From NCBI GenBank assembly GCA_023458415.1, contig JAEWZO010000036.1, forward strand, positions 1 to 30,398: a stretch of 30,398 nt of DNA, read 5' to 3'. The translations under genes were made by a program, and so were the position numbers. The notes below the pieces were generated by a model. The model saw only the letters and a list, made by a program, of their open reading frames with translations, was not told the DNA's origin and made no database searches. Shown piece after piece: positions 5,947-16,057 of the stretch (positions within the stretch are counted from its first letter, which is position 1; each line of letters opens with the position of its first letter). This DNA is from Bacteroidota bacterium (GTDB lineage: Bacteria; Bacteroidota; Bacteroidia; Flavobacteriales; Weeksellaceae).

Positions 5947-8232
5947 ATGACAGAAAAGAATAAAAGAGACGAAAAGAATTTTAGACGGGCAGCACTCGAT
6001 TATCATAAATCTGAACCGAAAGGAAAAATTGAAGTAATTCCCTCCAAACCACACTCCTCACAGCGGGATTTGTCGCTGGCTTATTCTCCGGGAGTGGCGA
6101 TTCCCTGTCTTGAAATTGAAAAAAATCCTAGAACAGTTTACGATTATACCGGAAAGGGAAATCTTGTTGCCGTTATTTCCAACGGAACAGCAGTTTTGGG
6201 ATTGGGCGATATCGGAGCCGAAGCTTCAAAACCGGTAATGGAAGGAAAGGGATTGCTGTTCAAAATTTTTGCGGATATCAATGTTTTTGATATTGAAATC
6301 AATGAAAAAGATCCGGATAAATTTATTGAAATTATAAAAGGAATTGCTCCGACTTTTGGAGGAATCAATCTTGAAGATATTAAAGCTCCTGAAGCTTTCT
6401 ATATCGAACAGCGTCTTAAAGACGAACTTGACATTCCATTAATGCACGATGACCAGCACGGAACAGCAATTATTTCAGCTGCTGCGCTCATCAATGCACT
6501 GGAAATTGCAGGAAAAGATATTTCTAAGGTAAAAATGGTGGTGAACGGAGCGGGAGCTGCAGCCATTGCCTGTACCAAACTTTATCTGGAAGTTGGCCTT
6601 AAAAAAGAAAATGTAATCATGTGCGACAGCAAAGGTGTAATTAATCATCACCGTGAAAATCTGACGGCTGAAAAGCTCGATTTTATTGCACAGACAGATA
6701 TTACAACTTTGGAAGAGGCACTGAAGGACGCTGATGTTTTCGTCGGGCTTTCCAAAGGAAATGTAATGACGCCGGAAATGTTGCTTTCTATGGCGGAAAA
6801 TCCAATTGTTTTTGGTTTGGCGAATCCAACTCCTGAAATTGATTATAATCTCGCCATTTCGACGAGAAAAGATACGATTATGGCAACGGGAAGAAGCGAT
6901 TTTCCTAATCAGGTGAACAACGTTCTTGGTTTTCCGTATATTTTCCGTGGTGCGCTTGATGTTCAAGCCAGTGGAATAAATGAAGAAATGAAACTTGCCG
7001 CTGTTCATGCCATCGCAAATCTTGCTAAAGAACCGGTGCCGGAAGCCGTCATTCTTGCTTATAATTTACAGAACCTGAGTTTTGGACGCGATTATTTCAT
7101 TCCGAAGCCATTTGATAACAGGTTGATTACCAAAGTTTCTGTTGCTGTTGCAAAAGCAGCCATTGAAAGCGGAATTGCCGGAAACGTCATTACTGATTTT
7201 GATGAGTACGAAAATCAGCTGCTCGACAGAATGGGCAGAGATGAAAAACTCATCCGGATGATGCAGAACCGTGCGAAGAGCAATCCGAAACGCGTAACTT
7301 TTGGAAATGCAGAAGAATATAACGTACTGAAAGCCGCGCAGATTGTTTATGAAGAAGGAATAGCGCAGCCAATTTTGCTTGGAGAAAAGAAATTTATCCT
7401 AGAGCAAATGGAAAAATACGGAATCGACATGGATGTTCCGATTGTTGATCCGGCCGATGACGATCAAAGTGAAAACCGTAAAAAATACCGAGAAACTCTT
7501 TGGAAACTTCGCCAAAGAAAAGGTATGAACGAGTATAAAGCAAAACGATTCGTAAGGCAGCGCGATTATTTTGGTCCTCTAATGCTGAAACACGGCGATA
7601 CTGATGCCCTGATTATTGGCTTTTCCAAAAATTACACTTCAGTTCTGCGTCCAACGCTTGAGGTAATCGAACGCGACAAAGGTGTTGACAAAATTGCCGG
7701 TATGATGATGATTCTTACCGAAAAGAAACCGATGTTTTTCGCAGATACTTCAGTTAACCACCATCCAACGGTGGAAGATTTGGTCAATATTGCAAAGATG
7801 TCGGAGATTACGGTGAAAACTTTTGCCATTGAGCCAAGAATTGCGATGCTTTCTTTTGAAAACTTTGCAGGGATTTCCGAGACTTCTAAAAAAGTGGCTA
7901 AAGCAGTTGAAATCCTTCACGAAAGATTTCCTAAGATGATTGTGGATGGTGAAATTCAGCCGGATTTTGCAATGAATGCCGATCACCTTTCAGATTATCC
8001 ATTTTCTAAACTGGGCACAACACCGGCTAACGTTTTCGTTTTTCCTAACCTCGAAAGTGCAAATATTTCCTACAAAATTATTCGTGGGATGAAGGTGGCT
8101 CAAATTGTAGGGCCAATTTTGATGGGACTTAAACAGCCTGTTCACGTGGTACAGATGCGTTCCAGCGTAGATGAAATTGTGAATTTGGCTACTATTGCCG
8201 TTCTTGATGCTCAACGAAGAGAAAAAAACTAA
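5947..8232 (+). CDS. maeB: NADP-dependent malic enzyme with a C-terminal phosphotransacetylase domain
   Basis: The enzyme oxidatively decarboxylates malate to pyruvate, making NADPH. The malic enzyme part covers about residues 1-425: SLAYSPGVA with Y46, EGKGLLFK with candidate catalytic K101, metal-binding E143/D144 and D168-D169 in MHDDQHGTA, and the Rossmann loop NGAGAAA near 200-206. The remaining ~330 residues resemble phosphotransacetylase (PTA), as in MaeB-type enzymes, where this domain is usually a regulatory acetyl-CoA sensor and not catalytic. I chose ATG 5947 (761 residues) over GTG 5917, whose extra ten residues do not resemble the family and begin 4 bases after the kinase stop. 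ruvA follows 15 bases downstream, so kinase, maeB, ruvA and sprA may form one long transcript. Confidence 0.95.
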   Translation: MTEKNKRDEKNFRRAALDYHKSEPKGKIEVIPSKPHSSQRDLSLAYSPGVAIPCLEIEKNPRTVYDYTGKGNLVAVISNGTAVLGLGDIGAEASKPVMEGKGLLFKIFADINVFDIEINEKDPDKFIEIIKGIAPTFGGINLEDIKAPEAFYIEQRLKDELDIPLMHDDQHGTAIISAAALINALEIAGKDISKVKMVVNGAGAAAIACTKLYLEVGLKKENVIMCDSKGVINHHRENLTAEKLDFIAQTDITTLEEALKDADVFVGLSKGNVMTPEMLLSMAENPIVFGLANPTPEIDYNLAISTRKDTIMATGRSDFPNQVNNVLGFPYIFRGALDVQASGINEEMKLAAVHAIANLAKEPVPEAVILAYNLQNLSFGRDYFIPKPFDNRLITKVSVAVAKAAIESGIAGNVITDFDEYENQLLDRMGRDEKLIRMMQNRAKSNPKRVTFGNAEEYNVLKAAQIVYEEGIAQPILLGEKKFILEQMEKYGIDMDVPIVDPADDDQSENRKKYRETLWKLRQRKGMNEYKAKRFVRQRDYFGPLMLKHGDTDALIIGFSKNYTSVLRPTLEVIERDKGVDKIAGMMMILTEKKPMFFADTSVNHHPTVEDLVNIAKMSEITVKTFAIEPRIAMLSFENFAGISETSKKVAKAVEILHERFPKMIVDGEIQPDFAMNADHLSDYPFSKLGTTPANVFVFPNLESANISYKIIRGMKVAQIVGPILMGLKQPVHVVQMRSSVDEIVNLATIAVLDAQRREKN

Positions 8233-8247
8233 ACAAAAAAACGCACA

Positions 8248-8832
8248 ATGATTTTTTCCTTAAAAGGAACCGTTCAGCAGTTGTCGCCAACATCTGCGGT
8301 GGTTGATGTTAACGGAGTTGGTTACTTGGTTGGCATCAGTTTGCAAACCTCCGAAAAACTTGCTCAGGGTAAGGAAGCATTTCTTTTTACACAGCAAATC
8401 ATCCGTGAAGATGCACATTTACTGTTTGGATTTAACACAATTTTGGAAAAAGAAATGTTTAATCTGTTAATTAGTGTTAACGGAGTGGGGCCGGTTTCTG
8501 CCATCATCATGCTTTCATCTTTAAGCAACAAGGAGATTGCTTCAGCCATCCTTTCCAACAACAGTGGCCTACTACAGAAGGTGAAAGGAATTGGAGCAAA
8601 AACTGCCGAGCGCATCATTGTTGACCTACGGGACAAAGTCCAGAAATTCGGAGCCGAGGAAGAAAATATTTCTATATTAGCGGATAATAATATTAAAGAA
8701 GAATCGTTATCTGCATTAGAAGTTTTAGGGATTTCCCGAAAGATGAGTGAGAAAATTGCCGACAGGATTTTGAAGCAGAATGCAGACCTGTCCGTAGAAG
8801 ATTTGGTAAAACAAATTTTAAAAAACATTTAA
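8248..8832 (+). CDS. ruvA: Holliday junction branch migration protein RuvA
   Basis: A 194-residue protein of normal RuvA length. Residues 1-62 form the OB-fold domain (MIFSLKGTV..., VDVNGVGYLVGIS). Two helix-hairpin-helix motifs follow: LISVNGVGPVSAIIML and LLQKVKGIGAKTAERIIVDLRDK. A flexible linker leads to the C-terminal UBA-like domain (ESLSALEVLGISRKMSEKIA) that contacts RuvB. RuvA tetramers bind four-way junctions and load the RuvB motor. The gene starts 15 bases after maeB, and the sprA start is only 3 bases after its stop. ruvA-sprA adjacency is seen in other Flavobacteriia. Confidence 0.97.
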   Translation: MIFSLKGTVQQLSPTSAVVDVNGVGYLVGISLQTSEKLAQGKEAFLFTQQIIREDAHLLFGFNTILEKEMFNLLISVNGVGPVSAIIMLSSLSNKEIASAILSNNSGLLQKVKGIGAKTAERIIVDLRDKVQKFGAEEENISILADNNIKEESLSALEVLGISRKMSEKIADRILKQNADLSVEDLVKQILKNI

Positions 8833-8835
8833 CAT

Positions 8836-11800
8836 TTGAAAAAGAACAATTTTTTTCAGCATACATTTTTAGCGTTACTATTTTTCTGTTTATCGGCTGC
8901 AAGCGTTTCTGCACAGGAAGTTCCTTCCGACAGCGCTTCGGTGAGACAGGATTTTTCATTGCCTTCGCCTATCGTTTACGAAGCATTTTATGATGTTTCT
9001 GATGGGATGTATTATCTCTACCCAAAAGTGGGAACTTTGATTGTGGGAGCGCCGATTGCGATGTCATCTGCTGAATATCAGAGATATATGATGTCCAATC
9101 AGCTCAGCAGTTACTACAGGGAAAAATCTCTCGCGAACGATTTGCTGTACCGAAAGGATAAAACAGATGCTGAACAACGCGGACTTCTACCAAGTATCAA
9201 CATCCGTAACAAACTGTTTGAAAGTATTTTTGGAGGAAATACCATTGAAATTATTCCTCAGGGTTTTGCCTCTTTCGACATTGGAGGATTATATCAGAAA
9301 ATTGATAATCCGCTGATTCTTCCACAGAACCGAACCAATTTTGCCATCAACATTCAGCAGAGAATTCAGCTCGGATTATTGGGTAAAGTTGGTGAAAACC
9401 TACAGCTGAAAGCCAATTACGATACACAGAGTGGATTCGCCTTCGAAAACAGAATGAATTTGGTTTGGCAGGCGAAAGGAACGTGGCGCGATCTACAGAC
9501 AAAAGGACTGAATGACAAAACCACCGGCGGTGAAGATAAAATCATCAAACGGCTAGAATTCGGTAACATTAATATGCCGCTTTCAACTTCACTCATTCGT
9601 GGTTCGGAATCACTTTTTGGTTTAAAAACCGAGTTCCAGTTAGGTAAAACTTACGGAACTTTTGTGTTTTCACAACAGCAGGGTGAAGCCAGAAATATTA
9701 TCGCACAGGGAGGCGGAACGATGAACACGTTTAAGTTGAATGCGATTGATTACGAAGACAATCAGCACTACTTTTTAGGTCATTACTTCCTGAATAATTA
9801 TGATAATGCTTTGCTGAATTATCCTCAGATTAATTCAAAAATTAACATTACTAGAATTGAGGCCTGGGTTTTGGATCAGGGTTCAGGAAATCTTCAGGAC
9901 CAGAAAGGAATTGTCGGAATTCGTGATTTAGGGGAAGGAATTTCCGGTTTGCCGGATAACTCGCAAAATAATCTTTACCAAAGTATTAACGCTTTAGGGC
10001 CTGCTTTACGTGATGTAAATACCGCGTATAACGCGATCAACGGGCAACAGTTTCCAAACGCCAACGGATCTATTGAAACCTATGTGGACGGCGAACAGTT
10101 TATTTTTAACAGGAAAGCACGTCGCCTTACTTTCAGCGAATTCAAATTTGATGAGAAACTAGGTTATCTTTCACTTAATCAAAGACTTAATGATAATCAG
10201 CTTCTCGCAGTAGCCTATTCCTATACGATTAACGGGGACAACAGAGTTTATAAAGTCGGGGAATTTTCTGAGGAAAGTTCGGTGCTGATGACAAAAGTTC
10301 TGAAGCCGAATACCACAGTGAAAACTACCTCGCCGATGTGGGATTTGATGATGAAGAATATTTACTCGATGGAAAGCAATCAGATTAACCCTGAAAATTT
10401 CCTGTTGAATGTTTATTATCGTGATCCGCAGAACGGAAAAGTAAACTATCTTCCGAATACACCGCTTCAGGATATTAACTTACTGAAGTTGTTCAACTGG
10501 GACAGACTGAATCTTAACAATGACCTTCAAACCGACGGCGGTGCAGAAGGCGACGGTATTTTTGACTTTGTACCGGGAATTACGGTGGATGCTGAAAATG
10601 CAAAAATTATTTTCACAAAAGCGCAGCCATTTGGTAACTTCCTTGCTCAGCAGTTGGGCAGTAATGATCCTAAATTTGTTTTCAGCGATCTTTATGAGCA
10701 GCAGAAACAGGTAGCGTCACAAAGTAATTTGGCGTTGCGATATACTTTAGAAGGGCGTTACAAAGGAAGTCAGGGTTCTGGGATTTCTTTGGGCGCTATC
10801 AATGTTCCACAAGGTTCAGTAACGGTAACTGCGAACGGCGTTATGCTAACTGAAGGCATCGACTATACCGTGGATTACATGCTAGGAACGGTGAACATCA
10901 TCAATGAAGCTGTAAAACAGTCGGGACAAGCTATTAATATTTCTCTTGAAAATCAGTTGACGTTCAACACGCAGCGTAAGAGATTTTTAGGTCTGAATCT
11001 TGAGAGAAAATTCAACGAACATCTAACGATTGGAGGTACAGTAGTAAACTACTCCGAGACCCCTTTAACCCAAAAAGTAAATTTCGGAAGCGAGGCGGTA
11101 AACAACACCATGGCCGGCTTCAATATTCTTTACAATAACGAGTTGCCATTCTTAACGCGACTTACTGATAAAATTCCGCTAATCAATACAGAAGCTCCAT
11201 CTAACATTAGTTTTGCTGCTGAAGGCGCTTATCTTCTTCCGGGACAGAACCGTGGTATCGAGGATCAGTCTTATATTGATGATTTTGAACAGACAACTGC
11301 AAAAATTTCACTAAAAGATCCTGCGATGTGGGCGCTGGCTTCAAAGCCGGAGAAAAATACAGATCCGGTGTTTTCCACAGCCGGATTGAATGATAATTTG
11401 CTTCACGGTAACGGTAGAGGTTTGCTTTCGTGGTACAATATCGACCCGAGATTTTATGGCGTTGGCGGACAAGCGCCGGCTGGAATTAATGCGCAGGCAC
11501 TTTCCAACCATGCTTCAAGACGTGTGCAAACTTCGGAACTTTATAACAGCCGTGATTTTGTTGCAGGCGAACAGTTGTATACGAACACGCTTGATATTAC
11601 ATATTATCCGCAGGAAAGAGGACCATATAACCTTAATCCGAACAGTGAAACTACCCAGGAAAGATGGGCTGGTTTAATGCGTCCGATTACCGTTTCCAAC
11701 TTTACCAATTCCAACATTGAGTATGTTGAATTCTGGATGATGGATCCTTATGCGGACGGAAATAATTTAGGTTCAGCGCCGAAAATTTTGCTTCAGTTAG

Positions 11801-14800
11801 GAAATGTTTCTGAAGACGTTCTTAAAGACGGGAAACTTCAGTATGAGAATGGTTTGCCAACCAATTCAGTTCCGGCAAATACAACGGAAACCGCGTGGGG
11901 AACACAGCCAAATCAGTTCCCAATTCTTTACGCCTTTTCCAGCGAAGGCGACGACAGAACAAGTCAGGATGTTGGTTACGACGGTTTGAACAATGAACAA
12001 GAAGCAGAGAAATTCGGTTTAACCAATGTAAATCCGGTAACTCAGAATAATGACCCGGCTTCTGACGATTTCGTGTTTTACCTTTCAGATCAGTTTCAGG
12101 GTGCACAAGCGGCTTCCATGACGGAACGCTACAAATATTTCCGTAATCCGGACGGTAACTCTCAGAGTAACAGTTTGGAAGTGGCAACTCAGCTTCCGGA
12201 TGCGGAAGATGTAAACCGTGACTACAATCTGGATCAGAATGAAAGCTACAATCAGTACACTATCAATCTGGATCAGCAAAGTTTAGCTTTAGGTCAGAAT
12301 TTCATCGTTGATGAAAAAGAAGTTGAGGTGAAATTCCCGAACGGCCAAAACGGTACAGGAAAATGGTATCTTTTCAGAATTCCGGTTTCACAGTTCGATA
12401 CGGATCAGGGAGACAGCGATGCTTCTATTTTGAACAACGTACGGTTCGCGAGAATGCTTTTGACAGGTTTTGATGAAAAGGCAACCATCCGTTTCGGATC
12501 TTTAGATTTGGTTCGTTCGGACTGGAGAAAATACACGAAAAATATTGCCAATAATGTGGGCGATGGAACCAATGAAGGAAGCGTTCTAATCGATAATGCT
12601 AATTTCGATGTAGGAAGTGTAAACCTGGAAGAAAATGGTCTTAATCAACCACCATATGTGCTTCCTCCGGGAATTGTTCGCCAGGTTCTTAGCGGAAACG
12701 CCGGTGCGCAGAGACAGAACGAAGCTTCACTTTACATGAAAGCTTTAGGACTTCAGAATGAAGCAAGAGGTGTTTTCAAAAATACTGCTTTGGACATGAG
12801 GCGTTACAAAAAACTGGAACTTTTCGTGCACGCAGAAGACCTTAGAAATCCTGTTTCTTCGGAACTGGATCCTGATGCGAAATTCTTTATCCGTTTCGGT
12901 AGTGATGCGACAGATAACTATTACGAATACGAATCTTCGCTAAAATACACGCAAAGAACAGCAACTTCACCAATGGAAATTTGGCCGATGGAAAACCAGG
13001 TTGATCTGTATATTGAAGAATTTGTGAATGCTAAAATGCGAAGAGATGCGGATTTCCCGACGCAGATGGACCAGAGAATTCATTATACAGAATATGGTGA
13101 TGAGCACCGTAAAATCTATGTAAAAGGTCGCCCGAGCTTAGGAAATGTAACCACGATGATGATTGGTGTTCGTAACGAAAGTACCACCGCCGGATCCAAA
13201 GATATCGTTTTGTGGGTGAACGAAATCCGTCTTTCTGAAATTGAAAATAAAGGAGGTTATGCGGGTAACGCAAGTGTGAATTTCAACCTTGGTGACTTTG
13301 CCATCGTGAATGCGAATGCGGCTTACACGAGCGTTGGTTTTGGATCGATTGATCAGAAACCTGCCGAAAGAACACAGTCCGATCATTCAGCGTTTAATAT
13401 CAATACAACGGTGAATGTAGACAAATTCCTTCCTGAAAAAGTAGGGATGAGAATTCCGGTCAACTATTCTTACACGCAGACAATTGAAGATCCTAAATAC
13501 AACCCAATTGATAACGATATCACATTTGACAAAGCGGTTGACAGAGAAGAACTGAAAAAAGTTGCACGTACGTATACGCAGCAGAGAAGTGTTGGAGTTG
13601 TAGGTATGCGTAAAGAGAGAGTTAATCCGACAAGAAAACCACGCTTCTACGATGTGGAGAACCTTTCTTTAACCGCTGTTTACAATGACGATTATTATCG
13701 TGATGTTTACACGAAAAAGAATTACAGACAATACCTTCGCGGCTACATCGATTATAATTATACCTTTAAACCTTGGGTTTTGAGACCGTTCAACAAAATG
13801 GTGAGCGATACGGCAAAATCAGCAAAATATCTGCGTTGGTTTAAGGAGTTTAATTTCAATCCGGTTCCGTCCAGAGTTTCCTTCAGAACAGAACTCGACA
13901 GAAATTATAACGAACTTGAATTCCGCAACATCGAAGCTATTCTGAACGGAAATTCAGGTGAGAATTTCGATGTGATCCGAAACAGAAACTTCTATTTCGG
14001 TTGGCAGTATGGTTTAGGATTTAATTTCACGAAATCGCTGAAAATGGAAATCAATTCAGTGATGAGAACGCTGAACGACCATTTGTCAGCAAATGACATG
14101 ACGAATAAGTCGATTTTCTCAGATCCTTTCCGCGCCGGCCGACCTGTACTTTATAATCACAGGGTACAATTGAATTATCGCTTGCCGTTTGAATATTTGC
14201 CTTATCTGGATTTCATTAATGCTGAACTCGGTTATGGATTCACTTATAACTGGAACGCAAAAAGTACAGTATTAACGCGCTTTGTAAATCCTGATACGGG
14301 AGTTTCGGAAAGTTTGGGAAGCATCGGCCAGAATACCAATAATATTGTGGCTACATCAACGGTTGATATTCCTAAATTCTTTGGCAAATTCAAGTATTTC
14401 AAACGGATTGACAGTATCATGCAGAAGCGTAAGCAGGAAGTAGACTCGTTGAATAATGCGTACAATTTGGTTTGGCAGAAGAAGAACTCGAAGAAGAACT
14501 TCAAGAGCTATAAATTCAAAAACAAACTGAATCCGATGCAGGCTGTTGCATATGCATTAACCTCGGTGAAACAGCTCGATATTTCTTATAACGAAAATAA
14601 CGGAACCGTGCTTCCTGGTTTACTTTCTGCACCAAACTGGTACGGTTACGGACAAACTTTGGGTGGTCCAACGTACGGTTTCCTTTTAGGTTCTCAGGCG
14701 GATATTCGTAGAACTGTTTTGGAAAGAGGCTGGATTTCTTCTTCCGAATATATGAATGATCAGTACATGCAGATGAGCTCCCGAAACCTGCTCGCCAATG

Positions 14801-15891
14801 TTCAGGTAATGCCGATTAACGAATTCCGGATTGATCTGAATGTCTTGAAAAATGTCAGCGAGAATTTCGTGCAGGGTGGTTTCAATGTGGATGCGAACAG
14901 AAATACTCCATTTCATGATTTCGCGTTCGGAACCGATATGCTTACTTTCTCCAGAACGAGCTGGACATTCAGAACAGCTTTCCAAAGCGGATCAGATATT
15001 TACAGAAATATGGTAGACAATGCGCGGATCATCTCTCAACGTTGGGGTGGTGCAGCCGGAGCGGACGGATTTACCGATGGGCATGGACTTGCAAACGCTT
15101 ATGTCTTGGTTCCAGCGTTTCAAGCCGCAGTAGAAGGAAAATCTCCATCAGGACATATTACCGATGCTAAGAAATCCGGATTCCCATTGCCGAACTGGAG
15201 AGTGGTGTATTCAGGTCTAAAAAACATTCCTATTGTCAATGCGTACTTCTCTAAATTTGATGTGCTTCACGGCTATACTTCAACGTATACTGCGACAGGA
15301 ATTCAGTCAAGTATCGATCATTATAATGTGGAAAACAACGGCGCTGAAAACCGGGATATCTTCGGTAACTTCTTCAATCCGTATACTTTTTCACAGGTAG
15401 GTTATGTGGAGGCATTTGCACCACTTGTTGGAGCAGATGTTACGATGCGAAACAATATGCAGTTCCGTGCACAGTACAATCGCGACCGAATGTTTATGCT
15501 TGGATTGGTGAATCACACACTTACCGAAGACTACGGAAACGAATACATTGTTGGTTTCGGTTATATTCTGAAAGATTTGAAACTGAAAGTAAATTTCAAA
15601 GGAAAAGCAAAAACGCTGAAGAGCGACCTGAATATCCGAGGAGATTTCTCTCTGAGAGACAGCCAGACAAGAATTACCAATATTCTTCAGAACGACTCTC
15701 AGGTAACGGGCGGACAGAGAATGATGAGCTTGAAGCTTTCTGCAGATTATAATATGTCGCAGAATTTCAATCTAAGATTCTTCTACGATCAGTTGCTTAC
15801 CAAGTACAAAATATCAACAGCGTTCCCACTGTCCACCGTGAGGGCCGGGATTTCTGCCACCTTCACTTTCGCCGGTAGTGGAGGATTCTAA
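8836..15891 (+). CDS. sprA: Cell-surface protein SprA, type IX secretion translocon
   Basis: A 2351-residue protein, matching the usual 2300-2500 for SprA. Residues 1 to about 26 form a signal peptide (basic KKNN, hydrophobic FLALLFFCLSAASVSA, then cleavage before QE). The remainder is rich in alternating Tyr/Asn/Phe beta-strand patterns, in line with the known giant 36-strand outer-membrane barrel that exports type IX cargo and supports gliding. Recognisable segments include NIEYVEFWMMDPYADGNN and the plug-like region with YIDDFEQTT. The start is TTG at 8836, three bases after ruvA; no in-frame ATG occurs before about residue 58, and only this start keeps the signal peptide. The frame is intact over 7 kb and ends at a strong terminator. 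Other type IX genes (gld, spr, por) are not in the window. Confidence 0.97.
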   Translation: MKKNNFFQHTFLALLFFCLSAASVSAQEVPSDSASVRQDFSLPSPIVYEAFYDVSDGMYYLYPKVGTLIVGAPIAMSSAEYQRYMMSNQLSSYYREKSLANDLLYRKDKTDAEQRGLLPSINIRNKLFESIFGGNTIEIIPQGFASFDIGGLYQKIDNPLILPQNRTNFAINIQQRIQLGLLGKVGENLQLKANYDTQSGFAFENRMNLVWQAKGTWRDLQTKGLNDKTTGGEDKIIKRLEFGNINMPLSTSLIRGSESLFGLKTEFQLGKTYGTFVFSQQQGEARNIIAQGGGTMNTFKLNAIDYEDNQHYFLGHYFLNNYDNALLNYPQINSKINITRIEAWVLDQGSGNLQDQKGIVGIRDLGEGISGLPDNSQNNLYQSINALGPALRDVNTAYNAINGQQFPNANGSIETYVDGEQFIFNRKARRLTFSEFKFDEKLGYLSLNQRLNDNQLLAVAYSYTINGDNRVYKVGEFSEESSVLMTKVLKPNTTVKTTSPMWDLMMKNIYSMESNQINPENFLLNVYYRDPQNGKVNYLPNTPLQDINLLKLFNWDRLNLNNDLQTDGGAEGDGIFDFVPGITVDAENAKIIFTKAQPFGNFLAQQLGSNDPKFVFSDLYEQQKQVASQSNLALRYTLEGRYKGSQGSGISLGAINVPQGSVTVTANGVMLTEGIDYTVDYMLGTVNIINEAVKQSGQAINISLENQLTFNTQRKRFLGLNLERKFNEHLTIGGTVVNYSETPLTQKVNFGSEAVNNTMAGFNILYNNELPFLTRLTDKIPLINTEAPSNISFAAEGAYLLPGQNRGIEDQSYIDDFEQTTAKISLKDPAMWALASKPEKNTDPVFSTAGLNDNLLHGNGRGLLSWYNIDPRFYGVGGQAPAGINAQALSNHASRRVQTSELYNSRDFVAGEQLYTNTLDITYYPQERGPYNLNPNSETTQERWAGLMRPITVSNFTNSNIEYVEFWMMDPYADGNNLGSAPKILLQLGNVSEDVLKDGKLQYENGLPTNSVPANTTETAWGTQPNQFPILYAFSSEGDDRTSQDVGYDGLNNEQEAEKFGLTNVNPVTQNNDPASDDFVFYLSDQFQGAQAASMTERYKYFRNPDGNSQSNSLEVATQLPDAEDVNRDYNLDQNESYNQYTINLDQQSLALGQNFIVDEKEVEVKFPNGQNGTGKWYLFRIPVSQFDTDQGDSDASILNNVRFARMLLTGFDEKATIRFGSLDLVRSDWRKYTKNIANNVGDGTNEGSVLIDNANFDVGSVNLEENGLNQPPYVLPPGIVRQVLSGNAGAQRQNEASLYMKALGLQNEARGVFKNTALDMRRYKKLELFVHAEDLRNPVSSELDPDAKFFIRFGSDATDNYYEYESSLKYTQRTATSPMEIWPMENQVDLYIEEFVNAKMRRDADFPTQMDQRIHYTEYGDEHRKIYVKGRPSLGNVTTMMIGVRNESTTAGSKDIVLWVNEIRLSEIENKGGYAGNASVNFNLGDFAIVNANAAYTSVGFGSIDQKPAERTQSDHSAFNINTTVNVDKFLPEKVGMRIPVNYSYTQTIEDPKYNPIDNDITFDKAVDREELKKVARTYTQQRSVGVVGMRKERVNPTRKPRFYDVENLSLTAVYNDDYYRDVYTKKNYRQYLRGYIDYNYTFKPWVLRPFNKMVSDTAKSAKYLRWFKEFNFNPVPSRVSFRTELDRNYNELEFRNIEAILNGNSGENFDVIRNRNFYFGWQYGLGFNFTKSLKMEINSVMRTLNDHLSANDMTNKSIFSDPFRAGRPVLYNHRVQLNYRLPFEYLPYLDFINAELGYGFTYNWNAKSTVLTRFVNPDTGVSESLGSIGQNTNNIVATSTVDIPKFFGKFKYFKRIDSIMQKRKQEVDSLNNAYNLVWQKKNSKKNFKSYKFKNKLNPMQAVAYALTSVKQLDISYNENNGTVLPGLLSAPNWYGYGQTLGGPTYGFLLGSQADIRRTVLERGWISSSEYMNDQYMQMSSRNLLANVQVMPINEFRIDLNVLKNVSENFVQGGFNVDANRNTPFHDFAFGTDMLTFSRTSWTFRTAFQSGSDIYRNMVDNARIISQRWGGAAGADGFTDGHGLANAYVLVPAFQAAVEGKSPSGHITDAKKSGFPLPNWRVVYSGLKNIPIVNAYFSKFDVLHGYTSTYTATGIQSSIDHYNVENNGAENRDIFGNFFNPYTFSQVGYVEAFAPLVGADVTMRNNMQFRAQYNRDRMFMLGLVNHTLTEDYGNEYIVGFGYILKDLKLKVNFKGKAKTLKSDLNIRGDFSLRDSQTRITNILQNDSQVTGGQRMMSLKLSADYNMSQNFNLRFFYDQLLTKYKISTAFPLSTVRAGISATFTFAGSGGF

Positions 15892-15896
15892 AAATA

Positions 15897-15925
15897 AACT
15901 CAGGACATATTGTTCTGAGTTTTTT
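15897..15925 (+). terminator. Rho-independent terminator after sprA
   Basis: AACTCAG at 15897-15903 and CTGAGTT at 15915-15921 form a 7-bp stem followed by T residues, six bases after the sprA stop. It marks the end of the kinase-maeB-ruvA-sprA unit. Confidence 0.85.
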
Positions 15926-16031
15926 GATTAGATGAGATTTCATTTAAGTTGATTTTTTGTAAGTGGTTTAAGTCTGCTATGTATGAAAATCGAACTTCAG
16001 TCAATCCATAAGAAATCCAAATATAAATCGC

Positions 16032-16039
16032 TAATTTTG
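16032..16039 (+). promoter_or_regulatory. -7 promoter element for folE
   Basis: TAATTTTG is a perfect TAnnTTTG box. Transcription would start near 16043-16046, 12-15 bases before the ATG at 16058. It lies inside the extended frame that begins at ATG 15983 and so decides against that longer start. Confidence 0.5.
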
Positions 16040-16057
16040 TCTTTCATTAAAAATTTT

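Noticed and set aside
6475..7008. Minus-strand frame of 177 codons inside maeB
   Set aside because: It lies antisense to the NADP-binding region of malic enzyme and shows no family features.
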